From Bradyrhizobium iriomotense (GTDB lineage: Bacteria; Pseudomonadota; Alphaproteobacteria; Rhizobiales; Xanthobacteraceae), in the NCBI RefSeq assembly GCF_018129405.1, contig NZ_JAFCLP010000004.1:1-64000 (forward strand): DNA of 64,000 bases, given 5' to 3'. This document shows positions 1 through 7,410 of the stretch, piece by piece (positions within the stretch are counted from its first letter, which is position 1; each line of letters opens with the position of its first letter). The notes beneath the pieces were generated by a model, which was given only the letters and a program-made list of their open reading frames with translations, did no database searches and was not told the origin of the DNA. A program made the position numbers and the translations under genes.

Positions 1-175
1 GCTCCAATCAAAGGCCGGATACATTGATGCAAGACCGCTTACCGCCAGCTCGGCAAAACCACTTGCAACGCACGGCCGGACCATACATCGGGTCACTTGC
101 CGAGATTGGCTTGGGCGAGGCGTGAGGCCTGCTTCAGCTCACGAAGCGGACACCCTGCGCCAACGAGTGTGCGCG

Positions 176-880
176 CTACGCCCGCCGCATCAGCTTGAGC
201 GAGGCCGCAAGGCGCAGGCTGCGCTTGCCAGCGAGCGCGATGCCTTCGAGCTCGCCGCTATCTTCCGTGCAGGTCCCGGAGAAGCCGATCCCGACCTCAT
301 AGCCGCCGAACACGGGGTTCTCGCCCTTCGCCGGCGTGTGCTCCTGGTTCAGCATCTCGCCCTTCCAGCGGCCGTCCGCCGAGGAATAGGAGCCGAGATA
401 GTAAAAGAACGCATCGCCCCCGAGAATGCGGCCGTCGATCAGCAGCATCACGCCGGACAGCCCGGCATCGACCCCGTCGAGCGCACGCAGGCTCATCCCA
501 TAGAGCCCGTTGGCGATGCCGCCCTCCCCGATCGCGCCGCGCGGCGGCAGCGCCCCGTCGTCGAGCCGCGTCATGTTGGCCCAGAAATGGGCGCCCGGCA
601 TCGTGTCCGCGCCGCCCTGAAGACGGATCTCGTTGCCGTGCAGCCGGCCGCGCGCCCCGATCTTGGCGACGTCCGCCCCCATCAGCGGCTTGTAGTTGGG
701 ATCGAGGTTATGCCGCTCGGTGATGACCTCGGCGCTGATCTCGCCGTCGCGCTCGACATAGGTGCCAAGATGCGCAAAGCCCGAATTGCCGCCCAGCATC
801 TTGCCGTCATGCAGGCACATGATGCTGCGGCCGAACGCATCGTTGACGCCGTATTCAACCTTGTAGAGTCCGTCCAGCAA
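176..880 (-). CDS. GrlR-like protein with two tandem GrlR-type domains (copy 1)
   Basis: A 234-aa protein without signal peptide or membrane segment. Residues 1-110 and about 122-234 repeat each other: DGKMLGGNSGFAHLGTY (25-41) matches DGRILGGDAFFYYLGSY (149-165). This Gly-rich pattern is what I recognise from the small beta-barrel GrlR family, named after the negative regulator of the LEE type III secretion system; here it is only a fold-level guess and no secretion genes are nearby. The TTG start is the only one available, because a TGA lies a few codons upstream in frame, and it lines up with the start of the paralogue at 3462-4163. The two proteins are similar along their whole length and share the C-terminal AGKRSLRL motif. 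Function unknown. Confidence 0.75.
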   Translation of the reverse strand: MLDGLYKVEYGVNDAFGRSIMCLHDGKMLGGNSGFAHLGTYVERDGEISAEVITERHNLDPNYKPLMGADVAKIGARGRLHGNEIRLQGGADTMPGAHFWANMTRLDDGALPPRGAIGEGGIANGLYGMSLRALDGVDAGLSGVMLLIDGRILGGDAFFYYLGSYSSADGRWKGEMLNQEHTPAKGENPVFGGYEVGIGFSGTCTEDSGELEGIALAGKRSLRLAASLKLMRRA

Positions 881-1082
881 CGCGATAAACCCGTAAAATC
901 AAAAAGGATCGCGGGCTACCTAGCATTGCTGCCGCACCGATGCCATCCGGCTTTTCCGCGCAGGGACCGGGCCCGAACCCTCAGTCGCCATGATGCCATC
1001 ATGCCCCTGTTTTGCCCGACGGGTCAAATGGATTTCGCAAAATCAGCAATTCGGGATTTCGCTGCGATTTCAATGCCCCCGC

Positions 1083-1107
1083 TACTGTGCATGGGGTTGT
1101 TTTTCGA
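1083..1107 (+). repeat. 25-bp dispersed repeat, copy 1
   Basis: The 25 bases beginning TACTGTGCATGG and ending GTTTTTCGA recur without mismatch in reverse complement at 29348-29372. Both copies lie in intergenic DNA next to the 3' or 5' side of unrelated genes. I see no coding role. Confidence 0.7.
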
Positions 1108-1148
1108 CTTTTTGTTTTGCTCAGGGTCCCACCGGCCCGCATCCTGCG

Positions 1149-1298
1149 TCACTGGCGCTTGAAATACTGCACCTCGCGCTCGTGCTTCTCGGCCGCCGCA
1201 CGGCTCCTGAACGTGCCGAGGTTGCGGCGCTTGCCGGTCTTCGGGTTCACCTTGCGTGAATAGAGGCGATATTCGCCGGATGCCAGTTTGCGGATCAT
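1149..1298 (-). CDS. Small basic protein, 49 aa, integrase-arm-like pattern
   Basis: The ATG at 1298 is preceded by a strong GGAGG seven bases away; an upstream in-frame extension would run through this ribosome binding site, so the short form is preferred. The 49-aa product is very basic and contains SGEYRLYSRKVNPKTGKRRN followed by LGTFRSRAAAEKHEREVQ, that is three predicted short strands and one helix. This order resembles the N-terminal arm-binding domain of tyrosine integrases and AP2 domains, but here it stands alone. I do not know a function; nucleic-acid binding is an inference from charge and pattern. It is divergent from the gene at 1396. Confidence 0.7.
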   Translation of the reverse strand: MIRKLASGEYRLYSRKVNPKTGKRRNLGTFRSRAAAEKHEREVQYFKRQ

Positions 1299-1395
1299 GA
1301 TCGGGCCTCCTGCTGACCGGGGTTCAACGACCGGTGCTGGAGCTTGTTCCTCCCCCTGCTTCGAACCGTCCGGCGCAAGCACGCGACCAAGGGGC

Positions 1396-1854
1396 ATGAA
1401 ACAGACAGAGCCATCCCCCGAAGAGCAGATCGCCGAATTCGTCGCCAGCGCAGCGAAGCAGCCGCTGCTCGATGCCGCCTTCGAACTCTGGCGCTGGCGC
1501 TACCGATTGGATTCGATCGAAGGGCGCCCGACCGCCGAAGAGGTCCGCATCAATCGCACCCTCACGCCGCAACAGATGGCCGCGAAATATCGCTACGATC
1601 GCGACCATGCCCACGAAGGGCCGATGTTCGGATACGTGAAGCGGGCCCATCCGCATGCCGACGACGATGCGATCCGGCGGGCCATCATCACCGCCGTCAA
1701 GTTCGAGGGCGCAACTGAAGCGCACTTCAAATGGGACGGCGATTTCTGGACCTGCATCGTGCGCGCCGTGGCGCAGGCCGCCGCAGAGTATCCTGACTAT
1801 CTCGAGACGACCTATCGCGACGCCCGCAACAATCTCGCCTACTACATGAAGTGA
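1396..1854 (+). CDS. Conserved hypothetical protein, 152 aa
   Basis: Starts at an ATG with AGGGG four bases upstream. The product is soluble, Trp- and Tyr-rich, with no signal peptide. It has a charged N-terminal helix region (EEQIAEFVASAAKQPLLDAA), a Trp-rich segment ELWRWRYRLD and a middle part with His and Asp (DRDHAHEGP, KRAHPHADDDAIRRAI). I do not recognise the family. It converges on the Sel1-repeat gene 46 bp downstream. Confidence 0.75.
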   Translation: MKQTEPSPEEQIAEFVASAAKQPLLDAAFELWRWRYRLDSIEGRPTAEEVRINRTLTPQQMAAKYRYDRDHAHEGPMFGYVKRAHPHADDDAIRRAIITAVKFEGATEAHFKWDGDFWTCIVRAVAQAAAEYPDYLETTYRDARNNLAYYMK

Positions 1855-1900
1855 GTTGAGCGAGCGGACGCTCGGCCGACCTCTCCCGAGCGGAGACGAG

Positions 1901-2722
1901 TCAGAAGCACAGCGTGGTGACGAGCTTGCCCTGCTTGTCCTTGATCGCATAGGGACAGCGGATGCGCTCCAGCGCCTTCTTGGCGTCCTCGTCGCCGAGC
2001 GCTGCCGCGCGCTCGTAATAGGCCTTGGCGGCGTCCTTGTCCTTCGCGCCGCCGCGGCCCTCCTGGGCGAAGGCGCCCATCCGCTCCAGCGCGCCGGGAT
2101 GGTTTTGCGCCGCCGCCTTCTCGAACAGCGCGCGCGCCGCGACGTCGTCCTTCGCGCCGCCATCGCCTTCAGACAGCATCAGGCCGAGCTGGTACTGCGC
2201 CTCCGCGTTGGTCTCGGCCGCCTTGCCCAGCAGCGCACGGGCCTGCGCAGGATCGGCCGGCGCCACACCACCTGCGCTGCCGAGCGCGGCAAGGTTGCTG
2301 ACGCCGCGGGGATTGCCGGCCTGCGCCGCCCTCTCGAACAACTTCCGCGCTTGCGCTTCGTCCTTGGTAACACCCGAGCCGTTGCCGTAGGCGACGCCGA
2401 GCTCGACCATCGCGGCGCTCGATCCCTTGTCGGCCGCCTTGCGCCAGGCGGCGATCGCCTCCGCCGTCTGCCGATTGGCCGCATAGGCGCGCCCCAGCGC
2501 GAACATGGCGCGGCGCGAGGAGCTTGCTGCCTGCTTGCAGAACTTGATGGCGGTCGCGACATCGGAGGCAGCAATCTCCGCAACGCCCCTCACATCGGCC
2601 GGCTTGTCGGGATCGCTGGGATCGGCCGCAACCCGGTCGCACAGGACGAGATCAGCCGATTGCGCATGCGCCGCGAGGGGCGCAGCGAGCGCGAAGGTGA
2701 TGGCAAGAAGATGAGTTCGCAT
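1901..2722 (-). CDS. Secreted Sel1-repeat (SLR) protein
   Basis: A 273-aa protein with a signal peptide (MRTHLLAITFALAAPLAAHA, cleavage before QSAD). The rest is a row of about five Sel1-like repeats of roughly 36 residues, recognisable by A..LG..Y..G.GV.KDEA.A...FERAA..G; for example AMVELGVAYGNGSGVTKDEA. Sel1 repeats are alpha/alpha solenoids that scaffold protein complexes, here probably in the periplasm. The start chosen is the ATG directly before the signal peptide; a longer form would overlap the upstream gene. It lies 32 bp after the ModA-like gene on the same strand and may end that three-gene operon. A C-terminal CPYAIKDKQGKLVTTLCF carries a Cys pair that could form a disulfide. Confidence 0.85.
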   Translation of the reverse strand: MRTHLLAITFALAAPLAAHAQSADLVLCDRVAADPSDPDKPADVRGVAEIAASDVATAIKFCKQAASSSRRAMFALGRAYAANRQTAEAIAAWRKAADKGSSAAMVELGVAYGNGSGVTKDEAQARKLFERAAQAGNPRGVSNLAALGSAGGVAPADPAQARALLGKAAETNAEAQYQLGLMLSEGDGGAKDDVAARALFEKAAAQNHPGALERMGAFAQEGRGGAKDKDAAKAYYERAAALGDEDAKKALERIRCPYAIKDKQGKLVTTLCF

Positions 2723-2754
2723 GGATGCCAAATTGCGTCTCCGCCCCGGCAAAT

Positions 2755-3441
2755 TCAAGGCTCGAGTCCGGATTGGCGGAGGACAGGAACGACCTCCGGT
2801 GAGGCCAGGTAGCGCAACAGCCGATCGGCCGCGACGGCATTCCTCGCGTTCGCCATACGGCCGGCGGAAAAGACGGCCGGTGTCTGCAAATCATGCGGGA
2901 CCGGACCGACCACCTCGATGCCGCCGACCTGCTTCAGCTCGCTGATCTGCTGCACGGCGAGATCAGCCTCGCCGCTGACGAGCCGTTCCGCTGTGAATCC
3001 CTGCTCCACGATGGTGGCCTTGGCGTTGATCTCGGCCGCGATCCCCATCCGCACGATCAGCTGGGCGAAGTACACGCCGCTCGCACCCAGCCGCGAATAG
3101 GCAACGGACCGCGCCGCGAGCAGCGTCTGGCGCAGCGCGGCTTCGCTGTCGATATCAGGATGCGGCTGCCCTGCCCGCACGGCAATGCCGACGAAGGAGC
3201 GCGCCAGATCGGCCGCGCTCTCCGCGACCACGCGGCCCTCGCCGATCATCTCGTCGAGCCCCTCGCGCGTGAGGATCACGAGATCGGCGGCCTCGCCGTC
3301 GCGCAGCCGTTTGAGCAGCGCCAGGGTTGGTGCAAAGTCCGCATCGACATGAACGCCGCTGGCGGTCTCGAAGGCGGAGGACAGGCTGCGCATCGCGCCC
3401 GCAAGGCCGAGCGTCGAGAGCATGCGGATGGTATTTGCCAT
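2755..3441 (-). CDS. ModA-like type 2 periplasmic-binding-fold protein without signal peptide
   Basis: A 228-aa protein that matches the molybdate/extracellular substrate-binding family (ModA-like): start MLSTLGLAGAMRSLSSAFE, then ADLVILTREGLDEMI, the hinge strand SVAYSRLGASGVYFAQLI, and LVSGEADLAVQQISEL near the C-terminus. Canonical ModA is exported, but here the first residues MANTIRMLST lead straight into beta strand 1, so no signal peptide is seen and the protein probably stays in the cytoplasm. No ABC permease or ATPase is adjacent. It sits 20 bp downstream of the second GrlR-like gene and 32 bp upstream of the Sel1 gene, so these are likely cotranscribed. A ligand-sensing role is possible but unproven. 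Confidence 0.8.
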   Translation of the reverse strand: MANTIRMLSTLGLAGAMRSLSSAFETASGVHVDADFAPTLALLKRLRDGEAADLVILTREGLDEMIGEGRVVAESAADLARSFVGIAVRAGQPHPDIDSEAALRQTLLAARSVAYSRLGASGVYFAQLIVRMGIAAEINAKATIVEQGFTAERLVSGEADLAVQQISELKQVGGIEVVGPVPHDLQTPAVFSAGRMANARNAVAADRLLRYLASPEVVPVLRQSGLEP

Positions 3442-3461
3442 GTGAATTCCCGGGGTAGCGT

Positions 3462-4163
3462 TCAGGCGCGGTGCATCAGCTTGAGCGCGGCGGTGAGGCG
3501 AAGGCTGCGCTTGCCCGCAAGCGCCGTCGCCTCCAGCACCGCCTCCTCGGCGTCATAGCTGCCGGAGAAGCCGATGCCGACCTCGTGGCCGCCGAAGATC
3601 GGATCGTCCTTGGCCGGCGTGTGCTCCTGATTGAGGATCTGGCCCTTCCAGCGGCCCTTCGCGGCGGTGTAGCTGCCGAGATAGTAGAACGCAGCATCGC
3701 CGCCGAGGATGCGGCCCTGGTTGAGCAGCATCACGCCGGTGAGGCCGCCGTCGATGCCGTCGAGCATGCGCAGATGCACCGAGTAGAGGCCATCGGCGAT
3801 GCCGTCCTCGCCGACGCCGCCCGCGATCGGCACCTCGTCCTCAGTGATCGGCGTCATCACCGACTGGAACGGCACGCCGGGCAGCTCCTTCAGCTCGCCC
3901 CTGAAGCGATAGAGATCGCCGTCGGCCCAGCCCTTCGCCAGCAAGGTCGCATCATCGGTGCCGGCCATGGCGCGGTAGCTCGGATCGGGATTGTGCCGGA
4001 CGGTCTTGATCACGATGTCGACGCCCTCATCGGTCTTCTCGTAGGTGCCAATATGGGCGAAGGCCGAATTGCCACCGAGCATCTTGCCATTGCCGGCATG
4101 CATGACGCTCCGGCCGACGGCGTCGCCGAGCTGAAACCGCACCTTGTAGAAACCCTCAAACAC
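3462..4163 (-). CDS. GrlR-like protein with two tandem GrlR-type domains (copy 2)
   Basis: Paralogue of the gene at 176-880 along its full 233 aa. The internal duplication is again visible: GKMLGGNSAFAHIGTY near residue 26 and GRILGGDAAFYYLGSY near residue 148. Starts with GTG at 4163 (reads MFEGFYKV, matching MLDGLYKV of the paralogue). It is the first gene of a tight run with the ModA-like and Sel1 genes. GrlR-family proteins are small regulators; no secretion system or GrlA partner lies in the window, so a regulatory role is only inferred. The two copies differ most in the linker between the halves. Confidence 0.75.
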   Translation of the reverse strand: MFEGFYKVRFQLGDAVGRSVMHAGNGKMLGGNSAFAHIGTYEKTDEGVDIVIKTVRHNPDPSYRAMAGTDDATLLAKGWADGDLYRFRGELKELPGVPFQSVMTPITEDEVPIAGGVGEDGIADGLYSVHLRMLDGIDGGLTGVMLLNQGRILGGDAAFYYLGSYTAAKGRWKGQILNQEHTPAKDDPIFGGHEVGIGFSGSYDAEEAVLEATALAGKRSLRLTAALKLMHRA

Positions 4164-4284
4164 CAGCCGTGTCCCCGGCCCCAGCGCGCATCCAGGGGCA
4201 CTTTATCCCGCTTTCGACCGTCGTGGACAAGTTTCACGCGGCGCAGCCCCGCCCGTCATCGGATGGCTGTCATCACAATGCAAA

Positions 4285-4316
4285 AATCCGCCGGAGCCTT
4301 GCAGCTCCGGCGGATT
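4285..4316 (-). terminator. Rho-independent terminator of glnII
   Basis: Perfect 13-bp inverted repeat AATCCGCCGGAGC / GCTCCGGCGGATT with a 6-base loop, followed on the minus strand by a short T run (ATTTTTGC). It lies 44 bp after the glnII stop codon. Confidence 0.9.
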
Positions 4317-4359
4317 GAATGCCAACCCGGGCCAGCCCCCAGCCCGGGCCGGGAGGATC

Positions 4360-5394
4360 TTAGGCCGCGGCCTTCTTGTCGGTCGGCACGGACGCGATCG
4401 TCTTCAGGATCTGCGAAGCGATCTGGTAGGGGTCGCCTTGCGAGTTCGGACGGCGGTCTTCCAGATAGCCCTTGTAGCCGTTGTTGACGAAGGAGTGCGG
4501 AACGCGGATCGAAGCGCCGCGATCGGCGACGCCGTAGCTGAACTTATTCCACGGCGCGGTCTCGTGCTTGCCGGTCAGACGCTTGTCGTTGTCCGGGCCG
4601 TAGACGGCGATGTGGTCCATCAGGTTCTTCTCGAAGGCACCCATCAGCGCCTCGAAATACTCCTTGCCGCCGACTTCGCGCATATAGGCGGTCGAGAAGT
4701 TGGCGTGCATGCCCGAGCCGTTCCAGTCGGTGTCGCCGAGCGGCTTGCAGTGGAATTCGATGTCGATGCCGTACTTCTCGGTGAGGCGCAGCATCAGGTA
4801 GCGGGCCATCCACATCTGGTCGGCAGCGGTCTTGGAGCCCTTGCCGAAGATCTGGAATTCCCACTGGCCCTTGGCGACTTCCGCGTTGATGCCTTCATGG
4901 TTGATGCCGGCAGCCAAGCAGAGGTCGAGATGCTCTTCGACGATCTTGCGGGCGACGTCGCCGACGTTCGAGAAGCCGACGCCGGTGTAGTACGGGCCCT
5001 GCGGCGCCGGATAGCCGGCGGTCGGGAAGCCGAGCGGACGGCCGTCCTTGTAGAAGAAGTATTCCTGCTCGAAGCCGAACCAGGCGCCGGCGTCGTCGAG
5101 GATGGTGGCGCGCTTGTTGGAAGCGTGCGGGGTCTTGCCGTCGGGCATCATGACTTCGCACATCACCAGCACGCCGTTGGTGCGCGCTCCGTCCGGGAAC
5201 ACGGCGACCGGCTTCAGCACGCAATCGGAGCTGTGGCCTTCGGCCTGCTGGGTGGAGGAGCCATCGAAGCCCCAGAGCGGAAGCTGCTCGAGCGTCGGGA
5301 ACGACGCGAATTCCTTGATCTGAGTTTTGCCGCGCAAGTTCGGAGTCGGCGTGTATCCGTCGAGCCAGATGTACTCGAGCTTGTACTTGGTCAT
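4360..5394 (-). CDS. glnII: Glutamine synthetase II (eukaryote-type GSII)
   Basis: A 344-aa protein, the usual GSII length and much shorter than GlnA (about 470 aa). It condenses ammonium with glutamate using ATP. Seen in order: MTKYKLEYIWLDGY, LWGFDGSS, GFEQEYFF (metal-binding Glu), NHEGINAEVAKGQWEFQI, HCKPLGDTDWNGSGMHAN, HETAPWNKFSYGVADRGASI (ammonium/ATP site) and EDRRPNSQGDPY. The start is the ATG with AGAGAGG nine bases upstream; a longer in-frame ORF covers only leader DNA. A -24/-12 promoter lies about 76 bp upstream and a hairpin sits in the leader. In rhizobia glnII is typically under NtrC and sigma-54 control during nitrogen limitation. Unlike GlnA, this type is not regulated by adenylylation. 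Confidence 0.97.
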   Translation of the reverse strand: MTKYKLEYIWLDGYTPTPNLRGKTQIKEFASFPTLEQLPLWGFDGSSTQQAEGHSSDCVLKPVAVFPDGARTNGVLVMCEVMMPDGKTPHASNKRATILDDAGAWFGFEQEYFFYKDGRPLGFPTAGYPAPQGPYYTGVGFSNVGDVARKIVEEHLDLCLAAGINHEGINAEVAKGQWEFQIFGKGSKTAADQMWMARYLMLRLTEKYGIDIEFHCKPLGDTDWNGSGMHANFSTAYMREVGGKEYFEALMGAFEKNLMDHIAVYGPDNDKRLTGKHETAPWNKFSYGVADRGASIRVPHSFVNNGYKGYLEDRRPNSQGDPYQIASQILKTIASVPTDKKAAA

Positions 5395-5424
5395 TGAGCC
5401 TCTCTGTAGATGATGCGAAAGGTT

Positions 5425-5442
5425 GGGGGCCCTGGGGCCCCC
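5425..5442 (-). promoter_or_regulatory. Hairpin in the glnII leader
   Basis: An 8-bp perfect inverted repeat (GGGGGCCC / GGGCCCCC, 2-base centre) lies 31-48 bases before the glnII ATG, inside the transcript predicted from the sigma-54 promoter. In Rhizobium leguminosarum the neighbouring gene product GstI is reported to inhibit glnII translation, so this leader structure is a candidate target. That link is inference. Confidence 0.5.
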
Positions 5443-5481
5443 GCACGTTTGTACCCGGCCACCATCGGCCGGCCGTTTACA

Positions 5482-5497
5482 AGCATTTAACGTGCCA
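5482..5497 (-). promoter_or_regulatory. Sigma-54 (-24/-12) promoter of glnII
   Basis: On the minus strand the sequence TGGCACGTTAAATGCT matches the consensus TGGCACG-N4-TTGCT with one mismatch. The invariant GG and GC are exactly 10 bases apart. Predicted start of transcription is near 5471, giving a leader of about 76 bases. Agrees with RpoN/NtrC-dependent glnII expression known from rhizobia. Confidence 0.85.
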
Positions 5498-5552
5498 AAA
5501 GGCCGCACTGTGGGGGGTTTTCCACGGTGGCCGGCCTCGCCTTGCCGCCACC

Positions 5553-5568
5553 CCGCTGTCCACAGCGG
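5553..5568. promoter_or_regulatory. 16-bp palindrome upstream of the glnII promoter
   Basis: CCGCTGTCCACAGCGG is a perfect palindrome (7-bp arms, 2-base centre), about 80-97 bp upstream of the predicted glnII start, the usual distance for an enhancer-binding protein. It does not match the NtrC consensus (GCAC...GTGC) or the NifA box (TGT-N10-ACA). It lies in the 538-bp divergent region between glnII and gstI (5395-5932), in which I see no further gene. Confidence 0.35.
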
Positions 5569-5932
5569 CGTGCGTCATAGCGGCGCACCTTCGCGTGAAG
5601 CTGCACCGCAAAAATCCCGCGAAAAACGCCTGATTCTGGAGCAGGCCGACCTGTGCCGGAGGTTGCCGATGAAACGCGCATCAACGTCCGGAAATTTTCG
5701 TAAAGCCCCGGGCCCCTGCCTAGCAACCTTTGGAATGGCCTAGGCGTTAGCCACTCACACGGTGCCTTTGGGGGTGCAGCCAGCTGCGTGCCCACAAATT
5801 GGGCGGAAACTGATTTCCTTTTCAGCACTTTCCAATTCGGGATGCGCAGCCGATATGGGGATTCCAGTAACCACAATCGAACGAGTCGGGCGCACCATGG
5901 AGGCCAAGGCGCTTCGACCAAGGAGAATCGCA

Positions 5933-6136
5933 ATGATGAACAATGGTCTGAGTCACGGATCTGCGAAGATCTACCAATTCCCTGTCGGGGGCCGCGCAGC
6001 TCTCGCCGGACGCCGCTATGGCGAGACCCGCCTTCCCGCCGATCACGCTTCGCTTCCCGCGAACGTCTCGATCTGCAGCGACAGCTGGTACCACCAGGAC
6101 GCGGTCGACGAAGCCAAGCCCAAATGGGAACGCTAA
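5933..6136 (+). CDS. gstI: GstI-like small protein (DUF2735), putative glnII translation inhibitor
   Basis: A 67-aa protein divergent from glnII. Its start ATGATG is preceded by an ideal AAGGAG eight bases away. The N-terminus carries the motif SAKIYQFPVGGRAAL, which I recognise from the DUF2735 family of rhizobia, and it ends WYHQDAVDEAKPKWER. In Rhizobium leguminosarum the gene gstI has the same position and size and its product lowers translation of glnII; assignment here rests on position, size and motif. Expression is expected to be opposite to that of glnII. A strong terminator follows 55 bp after the stop. Confidence 0.8.
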   Translation: MMNNGLSHGSAKIYQFPVGGRAALAGRRYGETRLPADHASLPANVSICSDSWYHQDAVDEAKPKWER

Positions 6137-6191
6137 TGCCAGCTGCTGGTTTGAAAACGCCGGGCTTTCGCAAGCGGCCGGCAGCAGTTTG

Positions 6192-6226
6192 AAAAGGGTC
6201 GAAACAACGGTGTTTCGGCCCTTTTT
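6192..6226 (+). terminator. Bidirectional terminator between gstI and the MliC gene
   Basis: Stem AAAAGGG(t)CGAAAC paired with GTTTCG(g)CCCTTTTT around a short loop, with T runs on both strands. It lies between the convergent gstI-like gene and the MliC-like gene and can serve both. Confidence 0.85.
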
Positions 6227-6235
6227 GATTCCCGG

Positions 6236-6562
6236 CTAGAGCCCGGGCTTTTCGATCACCGCGCAGGCCGTGACCGGCCGCTTCAGGTGCTTGACCGTGG
6301 TCGTTCCGGTCTTGCCGATAACAAGCGTGATCCCCGCCCCCGAATAGCGTGCGCCCGAGACCGACAGCCGCTTGGCGAGTGTGACGGGTTCGCCGTCGAT
6401 CTGGAGGAAGGCGCGCTTGTCGTAGTCATAAAATCCCACGATGAACTGCGTACCATCGGCGCAGCGGTAGGTTCGGAAGGTCTGTGCATCCGCCTGCGGC
6501 GCGTTGAGGATTCCGACCGCCAGCATGGTGATCGCCAAAACAATGGCCTTGTGCCGGCCCAT
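6236..6562 (-). CDS. MliC-family secreted protein (C-type lysozyme inhibitor)
   Basis: A 108-aa protein with a signal peptide (MGRHKAIVLAITMLAVGILN, cleavage near ADAQ). The mature part has the MliC/PliC pattern: YRCADGTQFIVGFYDY, LAKRLSVSGARYSG and a C-terminal TACA. MliC proteins are periplasmic or lipid-anchored and block C-type lysozymes, protecting peptidoglycan; no lipobox Cys is evident, so this one should be soluble in the periplasm. Start chosen for AGGGGG six bases upstream and for the signal peptide. Converges on the gstI-like gene with a shared terminator. Confidence 0.8.
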   Translation of the reverse strand: MGRHKAIVLAITMLAVGILNAPQADAQTFRTYRCADGTQFIVGFYDYDKRAFLQIDGEPVTLAKRLSVSGARYSGAGITLVIGKTGTTTVKHLKRPVTACAVIEKPGL

Positions 6563-6632
6563 GATCGCCCCCTGTAATGGACTTGAAGGACGCCGTAGTG
6601 CGTCCAGTGGAACCATAACCCAAGCTGATCTC

Positions 6633-7391
6633 ATGCAAGACTCTTCCCTAAAAGACTCCCCTGTCCGACATCTCGCCTTGCAAGGCGCCAGCAATTTTCG
6701 CGACCTCGGCGGCTATCGGACCGCCGACGGCCGCACCACGCGCTGGCGGCACATCTTTCGCTCCAACCATCTCGGCCAGCTCACCGCAGCCGATGTCGAG
6801 ATCGTCCGCGCGCTCGGCGTCAGAAGCGCGTTCGATTTTCGCGGTGTCGAGGAGCGTGCGGCCGGCGTCTGCGTGGTCAACGAAATCACGGTGTACTCGC
6901 TGCCGATCGAGCCGACCGTCGTGGCCGCGCTGCGCGCCGAGCTCGCGGGAGGGACGCTGACCGCACCCGTCGCGCTCGAGCTGATGCGCGAATCCTATCG
7001 CAACTATGTTCGCCACAACACGCATAGCTTTCGCGCGCTGTTCAGCCATCTGCTCGAAGACCGCGCGCCGCTCGTGATCCACTGCACCGCCGGCAAGGAT
7101 CGCACCGGCTTTGCCAGCGCGCTGATCCTGCATGCGCTGGGCGTCAGCGACGACGTCATTGCCGAGGATTACCTTTTGACCAACCACCACTACAAGCGCG
7201 ACCCATCGAACGCCGCCGATCTTCCCGCCGACGTTCTCGACGCGATCGGCTCCGTCGAGGCCTCGTACCTGGCGGCCGCCTTCGATGCCGTCGGGCGCGA
7301 CTATGGCGATCTCGAAACCTACTTGCGCGATGGGCTCAAGCTCGGCACAGCAGAGCGGACCGCACTGAAAGCGCGCTATCTGCAAGCATAG
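6633..7391 (+). CDS. Tyrosine-protein phosphatase (Y_phosphatase3 / IphP type)
   Basis: A 252-aa cytoplasmic protein. It has the opening motif GASNFRDLGGYRTADG, a middle region AFDFRGVEERAAG and the P-loop HCTAGKDRTGFASALIL with the catalytic Cys and Arg (C-x5-R). This pattern is that of the IphP-like dual-specificity phosphatases; substrates could be phosphotyrosine or phosphoinositides. A longer ORF upstream would run into the divergent MliC gene, and MQDSSLKDS is the first Met after its start. No clear Shine-Dalgarno is seen. It lies 19 bp before the SDR gene, so the two probably form an operon. Confidence 0.9.
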   Translation: MQDSSLKDSPVRHLALQGASNFRDLGGYRTADGRTTRWRHIFRSNHLGQLTAADVEIVRALGVRSAFDFRGVEERAAGVCVVNEITVYSLPIEPTVVAALRAELAGGTLTAPVALELMRESYRNYVRHNTHSFRALFSHLLEDRAPLVIHCTAGKDRTGFASALILHALGVSDDVIAEDYLLTNHHYKRDPSNAADLPADVLDAIGSVEASYLAAAFDAVGRDYGDLETYLRDGLKLGTAERTALKARYLQA

Positions 7392-7410
7392 TGGCCGCGC
7401 CGGGAGAACG

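Noticed and set aside
1-123. Open frame from the left edge reading ...RPDTLMQDRLPPARQNHLQR... to a stop at 123
   Set aside because: Composition looks like translated intergenic DNA; no start in the window and no family recognised, so neither a partial gene nor a repeat could be supported.
122-1162. Long plus-strand frame opposite the first GrlR-like gene
   Set aside because: Shadow of the minus-strand gene; no ribosome binding site and no protein family.
5569-5610. GTGCG...CGCAC and GCACC repeats upstream of glnII as NtrC sites
   Set aside because: The arms have the wrong polarity or are direct repeats; they do not fit GCAC...GTGC.
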